Shown here: piece after piece, positions 41,978-51,048 of the stretch
How positions within the stretch are numbered: position 1 is the first letter of the stretch
How the letters are laid out: every line of letters begins with the position of its first letter
NCBI GenBank assembly: GCA_964453435.1
Contig: CAYVQZ010000003.1
Location: 62,001-126,000, forward strand
Reading direction: 5' to 3'
Origin: CAYVQZ01 sp964453435
Lineage (GTDB): Bacteria; Abyssobacteria; SURF-5
DNA length: 64,000 bases
Position numbers and translations under genes: made by a program
Notes under the pieces: model-generated
Database searches by the model: none
Told to the model about the DNA's origin: nothing
The model's input: only the letters and a program-made list of their open reading frames with translations

Positions 41978-42889
41978 TCAGGGGTATCTCTCTTCTTTCA
42001 GTTCGCGCTCACGCTGTTTGTAAAGAGGGTCCTCGAAATCGATGGAATCCGGGTCCATCAACCAGCGAAACTCTCCCTTGGCCGCCGCATCGTCGAGAGC
42101 CTTTCGATAGCGGGCATAGTTTTCCGGCGCCATCGCGACCAGCGTGTCCCAATCGGCCTCGATGGCCAGGGTCGGACAAATTTTTGCGCAATTCCAGCAA
42201 TAGATGCACGGGTCCTGGATGCGGGGCGGGTCGGCTTCGACATCTATTCCTTCCACAGGGCAATTGTCCTCGCAGGCGTGGCAGTGAGTGCACTTTTGCA
42301 TGTCGATGCGGAGCTTCGGCATCATCCGGTTCAGAAATTCGGGGGTGAGCGTCTCGGCTGTCTTCACCCATTCGTCCGGGACCGTCTTGACGAGGGGAAT
42401 GAGGCCGTGGTCGCCTTCCGCAACACGTTGGCTGCGACGAACGATTTCTTCACCGAAGGCGCGGCTGCTATCGAGGTCGACGGAATCGGGGTGTCCGGTC
42501 GTCAGCGTGGGATAGGGATAAAACGGCAGCGTGGCGTCGGCGTAAATGTCATGATAGCCGACCACCAGGATTCCTTTGCTTTGCAGGCGTTTTGTCATCG
42601 AGCCGAACGTGTCGCCCATGACCGAACCATGGGTGCAGAAGAGGAACCATTGCTTTCCGTTCAGTGGCGGCAACCCTTCGATGAAGTCGCGAACATTGAA
42701 CGGCTCCTGATAATAGAAGACCGGGCATCCGAGTCCGACGAGGTCGTAGTCTTTCAAGCGGTCCGGAGCAACTTCAGCCAAGGTCTTAAGGTCGCACTGT
42801 CCCGTCACCTCGATGATTCCGTCGCGGATGGCCTCGGCCATTCGGCGTGTGTTTCCGGTCTGGGAAAAATAGATTATGAGGGTTTTCAT
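41978..42889 (-). CDS. Flavodoxin-like protein with two [4Fe-4S] clusters (EFR1 type)
   Basis: 303 residues. The N-terminal flavodoxin fold has the FMN phosphate loop YFSQTGNTRRMAEAI. It is followed near residues 195-240 by two ferredoxin motifs, CTHCHACEDNCP and CIYCWNCAKICP, each fitting a [4Fe-4S] cluster. The layout matches EFR1-family ferrodoxins of anaerobes, likely an electron-transfer protein. It is convergent with the Cys-motif gene. Confidence 0.88.
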   Translation of the reverse strand: MKTLIIYFSQTGNTRRMAEAIRDGIIEVTGQCDLKTLAEVAPDRLKDYDLVGLGCPVFYYQEPFNVRDFIEGLPPLNGKQWFLFCTHGSVMGDTFGSMTKRLQSKGILVVGYHDIYADATLPFYPYPTLTTGHPDSVDLDSSRAFGEEIVRRSQRVAEGDHGLIPLVKTVPDEWVKTAETLTPEFLNRMMPKLRIDMQKCTHCHACEDNCPVEGIDVEADPPRIQDPCIYCWNCAKICPTLAIEADWDTLVAMAPENYARYRKALDDAAAKGEFRWLMDPDSIDFEDPLYKQRERELKEERYP

Positions 42890-43061
42890 CTTTTCCTGTC
42901 TCCCACCGATGAGTTTTTGAAACCGACGAGGTACGGGATGAGTCTATCACAAGGATTTTGGTTTACGCAACGAGACCGGTTCGGGTGGGGGCTCCTCCGC
43001 GCCGCGAACGCGCGACCCGGAAAAAGTGACGATTTTATTCCCGGAAAATGCCGGATGGTGT

Positions 43062-43090
43062 TTGACTTATGCACTGAAAGCAAATATAAT
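43062..43090 (+). promoter_or_regulatory. Sigma-70 promoter of cysE
   Basis: TTGACT at 43062-43067 and TATAAT at 43085-43090, spaced by 17 bases. Start of transcription near 43097, only about 20 bases before the ATG. Confidence 0.75.
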
Positions 43091-43117
43091 TGGTGAAAGC
43101 TTTTAGGAAGGTAATCC

Positions 43118-43801
43118 ATGTTTGCGCAATTAAAAAGAGATATTCGAGTGGTGTTCGAGCGCGACCCGGCCGCCCGCAATGTGCTCGAAGTCATATTCTG
43201 CTATCCGGGGTTTCATGCGTTGCAGTTCCACAGGATAGCCCATTGGCTGTGGGTGCGGCGACTGTTTTTCCTCGGCCGGATGGTGTCACACGTATCGCGC
43301 TTTCTCACCGGTATCGAAATCCATCCGGGAGCGAAAATCGGGACCGGTTTTTTCATTGACCATGGCATGGGCATAGTCATCGGCGAAACCTCCGAGATTG
43401 GCGAAAATGTGACGCTGTATCACGGGGTGACATTGGGCGGAACAAGCTGGAAAAAAGAGAAGCGCCATCCCACCCTTGGCGCCAACGTTGTCGTGGGCGC
43501 CGGGGCGGCCATTCTGGGACCCGTCAAGGTGGGTGACCACGCGCGCATTGGCTCCGGCTCGGTCGTGGTTGAGGATGTCCCTCCCAACACCACCGTTGTT
43601 GGCGTGCCCGGCAAAGTGGTCTATGGCAAGAGACAGGAGAAGGAAGTTCCGGTGGTCGACCTCGAACACGGGGACCTGCCAGACCCCACATCGGAGGCTA
43701 TCAAGTGTCTCCTGGACATGATCCACGAGCTGCAAAAAGATGTTCGAGAACTCCGCGAAGAAAAACCTTCCGAGATACGGACCGACTCGTCGCTCGAGTA
43801 A
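43118..43801 (+). CDS. cysE: Serine O-acetyltransferase
   Basis: 227 residues; first step of cysteine synthesis (acetyl-CoA plus serine). A short N-terminal helical domain (FAQLKRDIRVVFERDPAA) is followed by the left-handed beta-helix with hexapeptide repeats. Active-site motifs GFFIDHGMGIVIGE and LYHGVTLGGTSW are present. The length matches the short EpsC/CysE type of Gram-positive and many anaerobic bacteria. The C-terminal tail has an added charged helix (LLDMIHELQKDVRELREE). No cysK is adjacent. Confidence 0.93.
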   Translation: MFAQLKRDIRVVFERDPAARNVLEVIFCYPGFHALQFHRIAHWLWVRRLFFLGRMVSHVSRFLTGIEIHPGAKIGTGFFIDHGMGIVIGETSEIGENVTLYHGVTLGGTSWKKEKRHPTLGANVVVGAGAAILGPVKVGDHARIGSGSVVVEDVPPNTTVVGVPGKVVYGKRQEKEVPVVDLEHGDLPDPTSEAIKCLLDMIHELQKDVRELREEKPSEIRTDSSLE

Positions 43802-43931
43802 TTCGTTTCGTTAACCAGTGCGGTCTGGCGGCAACCACATTTCGCTTCAGGGACAGGGGTGTGTCCCACGGTTCGGATAGCGCCCGAAGCGCGCATTAGT
43901 GAATTCTTGGACATTCTCACTACCCCCCATG

Positions 43932-44051
43932 GAGTGCGTCCCACGATTGATTCGGAGGGTTGTTCGCTTCGGGGACAGTCCCGATTCTACGGCACTTCGT
44001 GTCCGTAAATCTGGGACAGTCCCCTTCTCTCGGCAATCGTGAGACAGACTC
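43932..44051. mobile_element. MITE-like palindromic element, short type (copy 2)
   Basis: 120 bp with termini GAGTGCGTCCCACGATTG and (reverse complement) GAGTCTGTCTCACGATTG. The internal core and both GGGACAGTCCC palindromes match the copies at 30465 and 53108. Confidence 0.75.
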
Positions 44052-44125
44052 TATGCTCGGTTTTCGACAGCATGGGCAATCGTGGGGTGAAACCCGTGGG
44101 CCGGCAATTCGCTGTTGTTGAGCGG

Positions 44126-44159
44126 TGTCAAAAAGACAACGCAATCGGTTTGTTTGACA
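44126..44159. promoter_or_regulatory. Inverted repeat TGTCAAA-N20-TTTGACA before the NagB-like gene
   Basis: Perfect 7-base arms ending 13 bases before the start codon. Possible operator or two half-sites; tentative. Confidence 0.3.
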
Positions 44160-44172
44160 GGGGCAGTAGTGA

Positions 44173-45141
44173 ATGAGCAGAAGAGCGGTCGTTCCCCCGG
44201 CGCCTCCCGATATTCCCTGCTACCCGTGGAGAAACGATGAAATAAGAAGTCTGCTCTCGCTTTCGGCAGACGAGTTTCTCGGGCGATATGGCTCCAGACT
44301 CACGGTCACCGATACGCTGCAACAGGTTTACGAGACGTTCGCCGACCTGCTTGCAGCGGAAATTGAGACCAATAACCGGGCGGGGAGGCAGACAAAAGTG
44401 ATCCTGCCCGTCGGACCGACGGCTCATTATCCGATATTCCTGAGGGACGTGCTTCGCAATGAACTGACCCTGGAGAACTGCCACTTTTTTTTCATGGACG
44501 AGTATTGTTACGAGGACGGGCGTCCCTTGGGGATCGACCACCCGCTGGGATTCCGCGCGACGATGGAGCGATTGCTGTTCGGACCGTTGGAGAGGCAATC
44601 GCCCAAACTCATGATTCCCCGCGAGCATATTCATTTTCCTGACCCGGCGCGGCCGGAACAGACACAGGAGCTGATTGAGGCGGTTGGCGGTATCGAGACG
44701 TGCTATGGCGGAATCGGAATTTACGGCCACATTGCATTCAACGAACCCGAGGAAGGAGTTGAGCACTCCGACACTCGCGTGCTGCGGACCAACCTCGCCA
44801 CGAAGACCATCAACATGGTCCGCGCGGACTGTGGCGGATTCTTCGGGGATTATCCCGAGGTGGCGGTGACCATTGGCATGAGGCAGATTCTCCAGTGTCG
44901 GCGCCTGGCGCTCTTCCCCCGCAATAATATTTTTAGGAGGGACGGGACCCCTCTGCAATGTGTGAACACCGTCGTTCGAATCGCCGCTGCCGGCGGAATT
45001 GGAGCGACGCCGGCAGGGGATTACCCTGTCAGTTTCTGTGGCGCTCGAGAGCCGGGCAATCCGAACCGGAGCCTCAGAATTTTTACCACTCGCGACGCGC
45101 TTGAGGCCCCGAGGGTGAAGCTTCCGCCGATTGACGGCTGA
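44173..45141 (+). CDS. Glucosamine-6-phosphate deaminase/6-phosphogluconolactonase family protein (NagB-like)
   Basis: 322 residues with the NagB fold. VILPVGPTAHYPIFL is the phosphate loop. FFFMDEYCYEDG holds the catalytic Asp region, and YGHIAFNEPEEG contains the ring-opening His. It is longer than Escherichia coli NagB (266) and diverges in the C-terminal third, so it may act on another amino sugar phosphate. Stand-alone gene. The spacing between the element at 43932 and its start leaves room for only a short promoter. Confidence 0.8.
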   Translation: MSRRAVVPPAPPDIPCYPWRNDEIRSLLSLSADEFLGRYGSRLTVTDTLQQVYETFADLLAAEIETNNRAGRQTKVILPVGPTAHYPIFLRDVLRNELTLENCHFFFMDEYCYEDGRPLGIDHPLGFRATMERLLFGPLERQSPKLMIPREHIHFPDPARPEQTQELIEAVGGIETCYGGIGIYGHIAFNEPEEGVEHSDTRVLRTNLATKTINMVRADCGGFFGDYPEVAVTIGMRQILQCRRLALFPRNNIFRRDGTPLQCVNTVVRIAAAGGIGATPAGDYPVSFCGAREPGNPNRSLRIFTTRDALEAPRVKLPPIDG

Positions 45142-45160
45142 ACGTGGCGCCATAGTCTCA

Positions 45161-45189
45161 TTGACTTTCGTTTGTAAAGGCATTACCAT
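45161..45189 (+). promoter_or_regulatory. Candidate sigma-70 promoter of the cyclic-nucleotide-binding gene
   Basis: TTGACT at 45161-45166 and TACCAT at 45184-45189, spacing 17. The -35 is good and the -10 moderate. Confidence 0.45.
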
Positions 45190-45315
45190 AGCGGAACCTG
45201 GGGCTGACCGATAATCTAGTGCGACACATTTGTCTCACGGTTCCCTCAGCCGATGTTTCGGCAAACGCTTGCTTAGCAGGCAGGCTCATGGCGCGAGGAG
45301 CCGAGGAGCGATCAA

Positions 45316-45768
45316 ATGCCCAGCTACGACATGTTTGGGGGACTGTCCAAATCGGAAATGAATCGTTTGATCGAGATGGGTGTTATTCGCACCGTTGACA
45401 GGGGGAAGCTGCTGTTTCGGAAGGGCGATGTCGGCCACGAAATGTACATTATCCTGAAAGGGAAGATCGATATAATCGATGAGTACGATACGCACAAAAA
45501 AATCATTGCCGAACTCGGCGTCGGAGAGATCTTCGGTGAAATGGCGATGTTCGAGAAGCATACGCGCTCGGCGCACGCGCTCGCGCGCGAACCTTCGCAA
45601 GTGCTTGTGCTCAGCGAAGATGTTTTAGAGAAACTGTTAGAGAAAAAAATTCCGAAACGATTCCTCGCCAACATTGTTCGCGCTCTGTGCCACAGGCTTC
45701 GGCTCACGAACAATATGTATATGAGGGCGAAGTATGGGGAAACCAATGAAGTCAAATGGCTGGACTGA
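45316..45768 (+). CDS. Cyclic-nucleotide-binding domain protein
   Basis: 150 residues forming a single CRP-like cNMP-binding domain with no DNA-binding domain. The phosphate-binding cassette GEIFGEMAMFEKHTRSAHAL keeps the Glu and Arg needed to bind the cyclic nucleotide. GAGGAG precedes the ATG. It probably acts as a cNMP-responsive adaptor; partner unknown. Confidence 0.85.
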   Translation: MPSYDMFGGLSKSEMNRLIEMGVIRTVDRGKLLFRKGDVGHEMYIILKGKIDIIDEYDTHKKIIAELGVGEIFGEMAMFEKHTRSAHALAREPSQVLVLSEDVLEKLLEKKIPKRFLANIVRALCHRLRLTNNMYMRAKYGETNEVKWLD

Positions 45769-45912
45769 GTCAAGACGCGGGCACGTATCTGACGAGGACA
45801 ATTCCGTTTGAAACTCCGAGGTTTAACTCAATCTTGCCCGGAGCACGAACCATCGTTTCGAGGGCCGAAATCGCCGTTCTGAGCGGCAGAAATGAACCAT
45901 TTCCCGGCAAGC

Positions 45913-48084
45913 CTATTCGTCGAAACCAAGCAGGGTCCGAACCTTGTCCACCATAGTTTCCCAGCCACCTGGTTCTTCCGCCGGGTCTTCATCGCTGAGG
46001 CTTGAAGGGTTTGTCACTGCTTCAGGAATTACGGTTTGGGAAATTTCTTCTATTGGTGTGTGTGTCACTTCGTCTTCTTTCCTTACTTCGCTAACCTCCA
46101 CCGCGTTTTCTGGGGGTATCTCCTTTTCGGCGGGCTTCGTGTCAAGGTTTTTCCACATATCGGAAGACCATATCCGAAAAGCGCCGCCTTCCTTGCCGAG
46201 CCTGACAAGCACCGTGTTCGATTCCTTGTCCATCTCAACGACTTCGAAGCCATCGATAATCTCGCCTTTTTTCACCACTCGTCGACGTCCATCGATTTCC
46301 AACTCGGCTTGAACTATTTCTTTCGTATTTTTGTGTTCGTGAAATTTGACGAGAGTTGCGCCGGGAATCGGCGCGCCGTATTTGCAGCATTTCTCGCTCA
46401 ACGCCTGAATGAGCGATTGACTCGGGATAGTCTGGCCGGCGTCGCTCGGTCTTTGTTCCGGCAATTTCAGCATGGTGAGAATGTACTCTGCAATCTGTTC
46501 CTGACCGAGCGGCTCGACCCGGTCGACGTTCTTCTTGGGAAGTGGAAATTTCGACCCACGGTTCGTACCTCCCATTGAAAGGATCAGGCTCTGGGTTTTT
46601 TCTTCCAACAAGACGACGTCGAACACACGGTCGTTTGCACAATGCACACGATGTGTCGCAATCCATTTCGTCTCCAACTCGTTCGTAAGGCGGTCATATG
46701 ACGACCCCTTTTGCTCGGGGGCATTGAACGTATCGCCGTCGTTTCGATCTCTCGATGGGCTGGTGAATGAAACACGTCGCGGTGTGCTGGCTCCGCCGCA
46801 TTCGCTGAGGGTCGCGTTCACGTTTCGGCATTCAACCGTAAACTCTCCCGGCTCGATAAATCCCCAAAACCCGTCGGGAATAGGACCCCCTCCCCTGCTG
46901 TCGCGGGTCAGGTAGCTTCTCTGCCCCAGCCAGCCGTCGGCGCTGGCGGTCATTATAAAGCCGTCATATCCTCGCCCAAACCTGTCCGCCGAATCGCATA
47001 CCCCCGCAATCACATATCCTCCCGTCGGAATTTCCTCGAGGCCGTAGCCATAATATCCCGCGGCGCCGAAGAATATCCTGCTCCACAATATGCTTCCATC
47101 CGGTTTCATCGCCACGAGCCACGTAGCGGGAGAGCCTTCGAAGGAAGAGGTCCAACCGGTGAAAACATAGAGGCCGCGGGACTCAAGTGCGCTCTGGGCG
47201 CAATCTTCGTGCCTGCCTCCGATTGTCCTTGCCCAGAGTAATTTCCCTTCGGAACTCGTCTTGATAACATATGCGTCGCGACGGCCCTCTCCGAACGAAT
47301 CGGTCCATCCGGCCACGAAGAATCCGCCATCCTTACACTGCACGACGCTCGTGCCACAGTCATCCTGATCGCCTCCGAAAACCCGGTCCCATTGATGCAC
47401 TCCTTTATCGTTAGTCTTTATCAGCCAAACTTTCGTATCCGTTTTGCCGTCGGATTCTTTGTATCCCGTTATGATGTAACCGCCATCGCTTGTCTGTTGA
47501 ACGCTATAGCCCGTTTCGTGCTCGCGTCCCCCGAAAGTTCGCTCCCATTGCACCGCCCCCTGCGCCGTGGTCTTGACAAGGTACACATCGAGGTTACCTA
47601 CCCCATAGGAAGACGAGCTTCCGACAACAATGTGGCCGCCGTCGCGAGTCGGACGGACGTCGAAGCCATGGTCTTCAGAGTCACCGCCGAACGTTCTGCT
47701 CCAGAGTTTGTTACCCGACGGTCCGATTTTCAGGAGCCAAAGATTGGAACCCCCTCCCCCCAGGGAGCGTGTGTGCCCAACTACGATATATCCGCCTGCG
47801 GTTTTGCGAATGTTAAAAGCGCAGTCCTCCTTTTCTTCCCTGTGCAGTTCCCATTCCCTTCTGATACCGCTTCCGAAAATCCAGACGTCTTTGTGAGTAA
47901 ATCCGGTGTCCGAACCAACTCCCGCAACGACCACTCCCGAAGTATGCGAGATGCACACACCGTAGGCCCCATCGTGGCCGGCGCCGGCGGGAATTTTGTC
48001 GTACTCCTCCAAAGCGCCGCCTGAAATGAACTGTACCGTGAGATAAGTGGAGAGTCCGACCGTAAGCGCAAACAGGTGTCCCAT
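45913..48084 (-). CDS. Secreted beta-propeller-like repeat protein
   Basis: 723 residues. After a weak N-terminal hydrophobic segment (LFALTVGLSTYLTVQFI) come six to seven repeats of about 50 residues with the pattern T-x-D-G-G-Y-I-(V/I)-x-G-x-(T/S), then (V/W)-L-(V/I)-K-x-x-x-x-G-x-x-x-W-x-R-x-(F/I)-G-G (residues about 40-370), a likely beta-propeller. The C-terminal half includes a Cys-containing region, an SH3-like stretch (GEIIDGFEVVEMDKESNTVLV) and an acidic Pro/Glu-rich tail. GGAGG precedes the ATG. Such repeats occur in extracellular proteins of many uncultured bacteria; function unknown. Confidence 0.75.
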   Translation of the reverse strand: MGHLFALTVGLSTYLTVQFISGGALEEYDKIPAGAGHDGAYGVCISHTSGVVVAGVGSDTGFTHKDVWIFGSGIRREWELHREEKEDCAFNIRKTAGGYIVVGHTRSLGGGGSNLWLLKIGPSGNKLWSRTFGGDSEDHGFDVRPTRDGGHIVVGSSSSYGVGNLDVYLVKTTAQGAVQWERTFGGREHETGYSVQQTSDGGYIITGYKESDGKTDTKVWLIKTNDKGVHQWDRVFGGDQDDCGTSVVQCKDGGFFVAGWTDSFGEGRRDAYVIKTSSEGKLLWARTIGGRHEDCAQSALESRGLYVFTGWTSSFEGSPATWLVAMKPDGSILWSRIFFGAAGYYGYGLEEIPTGGYVIAGVCDSADRFGRGYDGFIMTASADGWLGQRSYLTRDSRGGGPIPDGFWGFIEPGEFTVECRNVNATLSECGGASTPRRVSFTSPSRDRNDGDTFNAPEQKGSSYDRLTNELETKWIATHRVHCANDRVFDVVLLEEKTQSLILSMGGTNRGSKFPLPKKNVDRVEPLGQEQIAEYILTMLKLPEQRPSDAGQTIPSQSLIQALSEKCCKYGAPIPGATLVKFHEHKNTKEIVQAELEIDGRRRVVKKGEIIDGFEVVEMDKESNTVLVRLGKEGGAFRIWSSDMWKNLDTKPAEKEIPPENAVEVSEVRKEDEVTHTPIEEISQTVIPEAVTNPSSLSDEDPAEEPGGWETMVDKVRTLLGFDE

Positions 48085-48491
48085 GTGTATCCGCCTCCTT
48101 CATGTCGGCTCAAATGACAAAGAAACCGCGAATTTTTACCTCAAAGTTGCTTCACCCTCTTTGGTCGTCGGAAGGGTGTCAATCGCCAGCAGGGCAGGGT
48201 GTTTCAGCAGCGTTTAATAACTAAATTTTATATATTACGGAGATATTTTACTAATCATTGTAAGAAGTGTCAAATCATAAATAACGGGAGGAGCCGGTCC
48301 ACTGCGCTTGGTACCCGAACGGCTTTCTATTTGTATGTTTTCAGGCGCTTTGCCCGGCGCCACATTCCAAGAAGCGTAATGCTACAAAGGTTTTCCTCAA
48401 TTCGCCATTTGCCGGTTCGAGATTTTTGGCTGTTCCCGGAATGGCAACGATGAAGCATCTGACGACTGATTCGGAAGACAAGTAGCCTTCG

Positions 48492-48525
48492 ACTCGCTGA
48501 GTCGGCTCAGAGCCCAGAGCCGACC
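48492..48525. promoter_or_regulatory. Overlapping palindromes just upstream of a consensus promoter
   Basis: GACTC-N3-GAGTC (48492-48504) overlaps GTCGGCTC-N8-GAGCCGAC (48502-48525), both with perfect arms. The second ends two bases before the -35 hexamer, a typical activator or repressor position. Confidence 0.5.
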
Positions 48526-48527
48526 CT

Positions 48528-48556
48528 TGACAATGAGAGGCGCCAAACCTATAATT
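48528..48556 (+). promoter_or_regulatory. Consensus sigma-70 promoter of the penicillin-acylase-family gene
   Basis: Perfect TTGACA (48528-48533) and perfect TATAAT (48551-48556) with a 17-base spacer. Transcription start near 48563, about 60 bases before the GTG start. Confidence 0.82.
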
Positions 48557-48623
48557 TCCTGATGTTGAGTTGACTCCCGCCCTCCCCCGCACAAATCGTC
48601 CTGCGCTCGAACAAGGAGCATTT

Positions 48624-51035
48624 GTGAGAAAAGCCGTCATTGGAATTCTGCTGGTTCTCTGTGTGGCCATGGCGGCAGCGTTTGGCGCCGCAATCTGGGC
48701 ATGGTGTGAATTGCGAAGCGCGCTCCCGCAAACTTCCGGGAATCTGACTCTCACGGGTATTTCGGGACAAGTCGACATTTACCGGGACGAGTATGGAATC
48801 CCGCACATCTATGCGCAGAACCAGAGGGACTTGATGTTTGCAGTGGGCTTTGTGTCCGCCCAGGACAGGCTCTGGCAAATGGACGTGACGCGCCGCGCGG
48901 CGACCGGCAGGCTCGCCGAGATTTTCGGGGAAACCGCGCTCAAAGCCGACCTTCTGGTTCGGACTCTCGACTTCGAGCAGATTGCGAAACGCGAGGTGGC
49001 TATTCTTCCGCCACCGCTGGCTGTCGAGCTGGAAGCATACTCGAATGGGGTCAACGCGTACATCGAACAGCAGGCGGCGCTTCCGCCCGAGTTCGGAGTT
49101 CTCGACTACCGGCCCGAGCCGTGGCGACCATTTGAATCGCTGGCGATCTCGAGGCTGCTCGCATGGCAGCTTTCGAAGAACTTTGAGAGCGAGATCGTCA
49201 TATGGAAGCTGGTGGAGAAACTCGGCGCCGAGCAGGCCGCCGAGCTTGGACCGACGTATCCTTCCTCGGGGCCGTTCATTCTGTCGGGGGAAGCGGTTGG
49301 AAGCCCGGGACGGAGCCTTTCCACGCTTGAGGATGGTTCGAAGGCACTCGATGAAATTGTGGGCACATCGGGCGGAAGCAACAGTTGGGTGATCGGCGGA
49401 TCCCGGACGGTAAACGATGCGCCGATTCTCGCAAACGACCCGCACCTGAGCGGAACGAAGATGCCTTCGATCTGGTATTACGTTCACCTTGTCGGCGGAA
49501 AATACGATGTCATCGGGGGCCTGGTTCCCGGGACGCCGTTGCCGATTCTCGGACATAATCGTCGGATCGGCTGGGGTGTTACCAATATGAATGCCGATGT
49601 TCAGGATCTCTATATCGAGCGCATAAATCGTGAAGACCCCCACCAGTATGAATACGACGGCAGGTGGGTGGACATGGATTCTCGATGGGAGCGAATCTAT
49701 TTTCGGACGCGGAAGGGTGAGCGGTCGTTTATCGAAAAACAAATCAAGCTTACCATCCACGGACCCCTTGTAAACGAGCTTGCGCCGGGGGTCACCGACG
49801 CCATCAGCCTCAGGTGGACCGGTTTGGATCCGAGCCGCGATTATCAGGCGCTGGCCGGAATCAGTGTTGCCCGAAACTGGAAGGAGTTCTGCCGCGCGCT
49901 CAGCAATTTCTCGGTTGCGCCTCAAAACTTCATCTATGCGGACGGGGATGGGAACATCGGCTATTACGGAGCGGGGAGAATACCGATTCGGTCCGGCGGC
50001 GACGGGGTCATGCCGCAACAGGGATGGCTCGGCGAGAATACCTGGTCGGGTGAGATCCCGTTCGAGGAGATGCCGCATGAACTGAATCCTCCGGACGATT
50101 ACATCGTGACCGCGAATAACCGCGTGGCTGGCGATGACTACGAGCATTTTCTCTCTGCCGAATGGGCGCCCGCCTATCGGAGCGGGAGAATCGCGGAATT
50201 GCTCGAGAGCACACAGAAGCACGACGCAAAGAGTGTGGCGAGCATGCAATCGGACACCCGCTCATTGCTTGCGGAACTCCTGCTGGAAATCGTAATGCCG
50301 ACGATTGACGGGTTGACCGGCCCGGAGGCGCGGCAGGCGGCCGCATACTTGAAGCAGTGGGGCTTCGACAACACGAAAGAAAGCGTGGCGGCCACAATCT
50401 ACCATGAGTTTCTGCTCAAATTCGCATTCAATACGTTCGCGGACGACCTGGGAAACGAACTCGCGCGCGAGTACCTGAACCAATACTATCTCTGGATAGA
50501 GCGGTTTGTCGGTTTTGTGCAAGAGGATTCGCACTGGTTCGATGACCGGCGTACGGACGCGGTCGAGAACCGCGACGACATGGTTATTCGAAGCTTCGAG
50601 GAAGCGGTCGCATCGCTTCGCAGCAGGCTGGGCGGAGACATGTCGGACTGGCGATGGGGAAAAACGCATCGGGTGGAATTTCGACATCCGCTGGACCGCA
50701 TCCGCATATTCAGGATGCTCTTCAATCGCGGACCTTTCCCGTTTCCCGGCGACGGCGAATCGGTTAACCGGGGCACGTTTGCCTTCAGTGACCCGTATCG
50801 GGTTACAATGGCGGCATCGCTCAGGCATATCATGGATTTCTCCGATGTCGGCGTCACTCTCGGCATCCACACGACGGGCCAATCGGGCAACCCCGCGAGC
50901 CGCCACTATGATGACTTCGTCGAGAGGTGGAGAAACGGTTCCTATGTGAGTTTGATGATGAACGAACAAGATTTTGCCGGAAAGGTCGAGGGGCATTTGA
51001 AGCTACTTCCCGCAATCGCCGCTTCGGCGCCGTAA
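48624..51035 (+). CDS. Penicillin acylase family N-terminal-nucleophile hydrolase
   Basis: 803 residues from the GTG at 48624, which has AAGGAG five bases upstream. A signal or anchor segment (VIGILLVLCVAMAAAFGAA) is followed by the alpha chain (VDIYRDEYGIPHIYAQ, FVSAQDRLWQMD). The autoprocessing site lies at GTSGGSNSWVIGG; Ser252 would become the beta-chain N-terminal nucleophile. RTVNDAPILANDPHL and VTNMNADVQDLY follow the family pattern. The mature enzyme would be periplasmic or surface-bound and cleave an amide such as an acyl-homoserine lactone, beta-lactam side chain or N-acyl amino acid. Substrate unknown. Confidence 0.9.
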   Translation: MRKAVIGILLVLCVAMAAAFGAAIWAWCELRSALPQTSGNLTLTGISGQVDIYRDEYGIPHIYAQNQRDLMFAVGFVSAQDRLWQMDVTRRAATGRLAEIFGETALKADLLVRTLDFEQIAKREVAILPPPLAVELEAYSNGVNAYIEQQAALPPEFGVLDYRPEPWRPFESLAISRLLAWQLSKNFESEIVIWKLVEKLGAEQAAELGPTYPSSGPFILSGEAVGSPGRSLSTLEDGSKALDEIVGTSGGSNSWVIGGSRTVNDAPILANDPHLSGTKMPSIWYYVHLVGGKYDVIGGLVPGTPLPILGHNRRIGWGVTNMNADVQDLYIERINREDPHQYEYDGRWVDMDSRWERIYFRTRKGERSFIEKQIKLTIHGPLVNELAPGVTDAISLRWTGLDPSRDYQALAGISVARNWKEFCRALSNFSVAPQNFIYADGDGNIGYYGAGRIPIRSGGDGVMPQQGWLGENTWSGEIPFEEMPHELNPPDDYIVTANNRVAGDDYEHFLSAEWAPAYRSGRIAELLESTQKHDAKSVASMQSDTRSLLAELLLEIVMPTIDGLTGPEARQAAAYLKQWGFDNTKESVAATIYHEFLLKFAFNTFADDLGNELAREYLNQYYLWIERFVGFVQEDSHWFDDRRTDAVENRDDMVIRSFEEAVASLRSRLGGDMSDWRWGKTHRVEFRHPLDRIRIFRMLFNRGPFPFPGDGESVNRGTFAFSDPYRVTMAASLRHIMDFSDVGVTLGIHTTGQSGNPASRHYDDFVERWRNGSYVSLMMNEQDFAGKVEGHLKLLPAIAASAP

Positions 51036-51048
51036 CGAGGACGAAACA

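Larger units (their letters stand above)
43802..44172. other. Repeat-bearing gap between cysE and the NagB-like gene
   Basis: Contains a short-type element at 43932-44051, a partial terminus around 43855-43880 (GTGTGTCCCACGGTTC), and an inverted repeat at 44126-44159. No gene. Confidence 0.6.
48085..48623. other. 539-bp divergent regulatory gap
   Basis: The left part (48200-48260) is AT-rich without a clear gene. The right part holds overlapping palindromes (48492-48525) and a consensus promoter (48528-48556) for the penicillin-acylase gene. No gene seen. Confidence 0.6.

Noticed and set aside
48549..50249. Minus-strand open frame of 566 codons
   Set aside because: Antisense to the penicillin-acylase-family gene, whose signal segment and nucleophile motif are clear.
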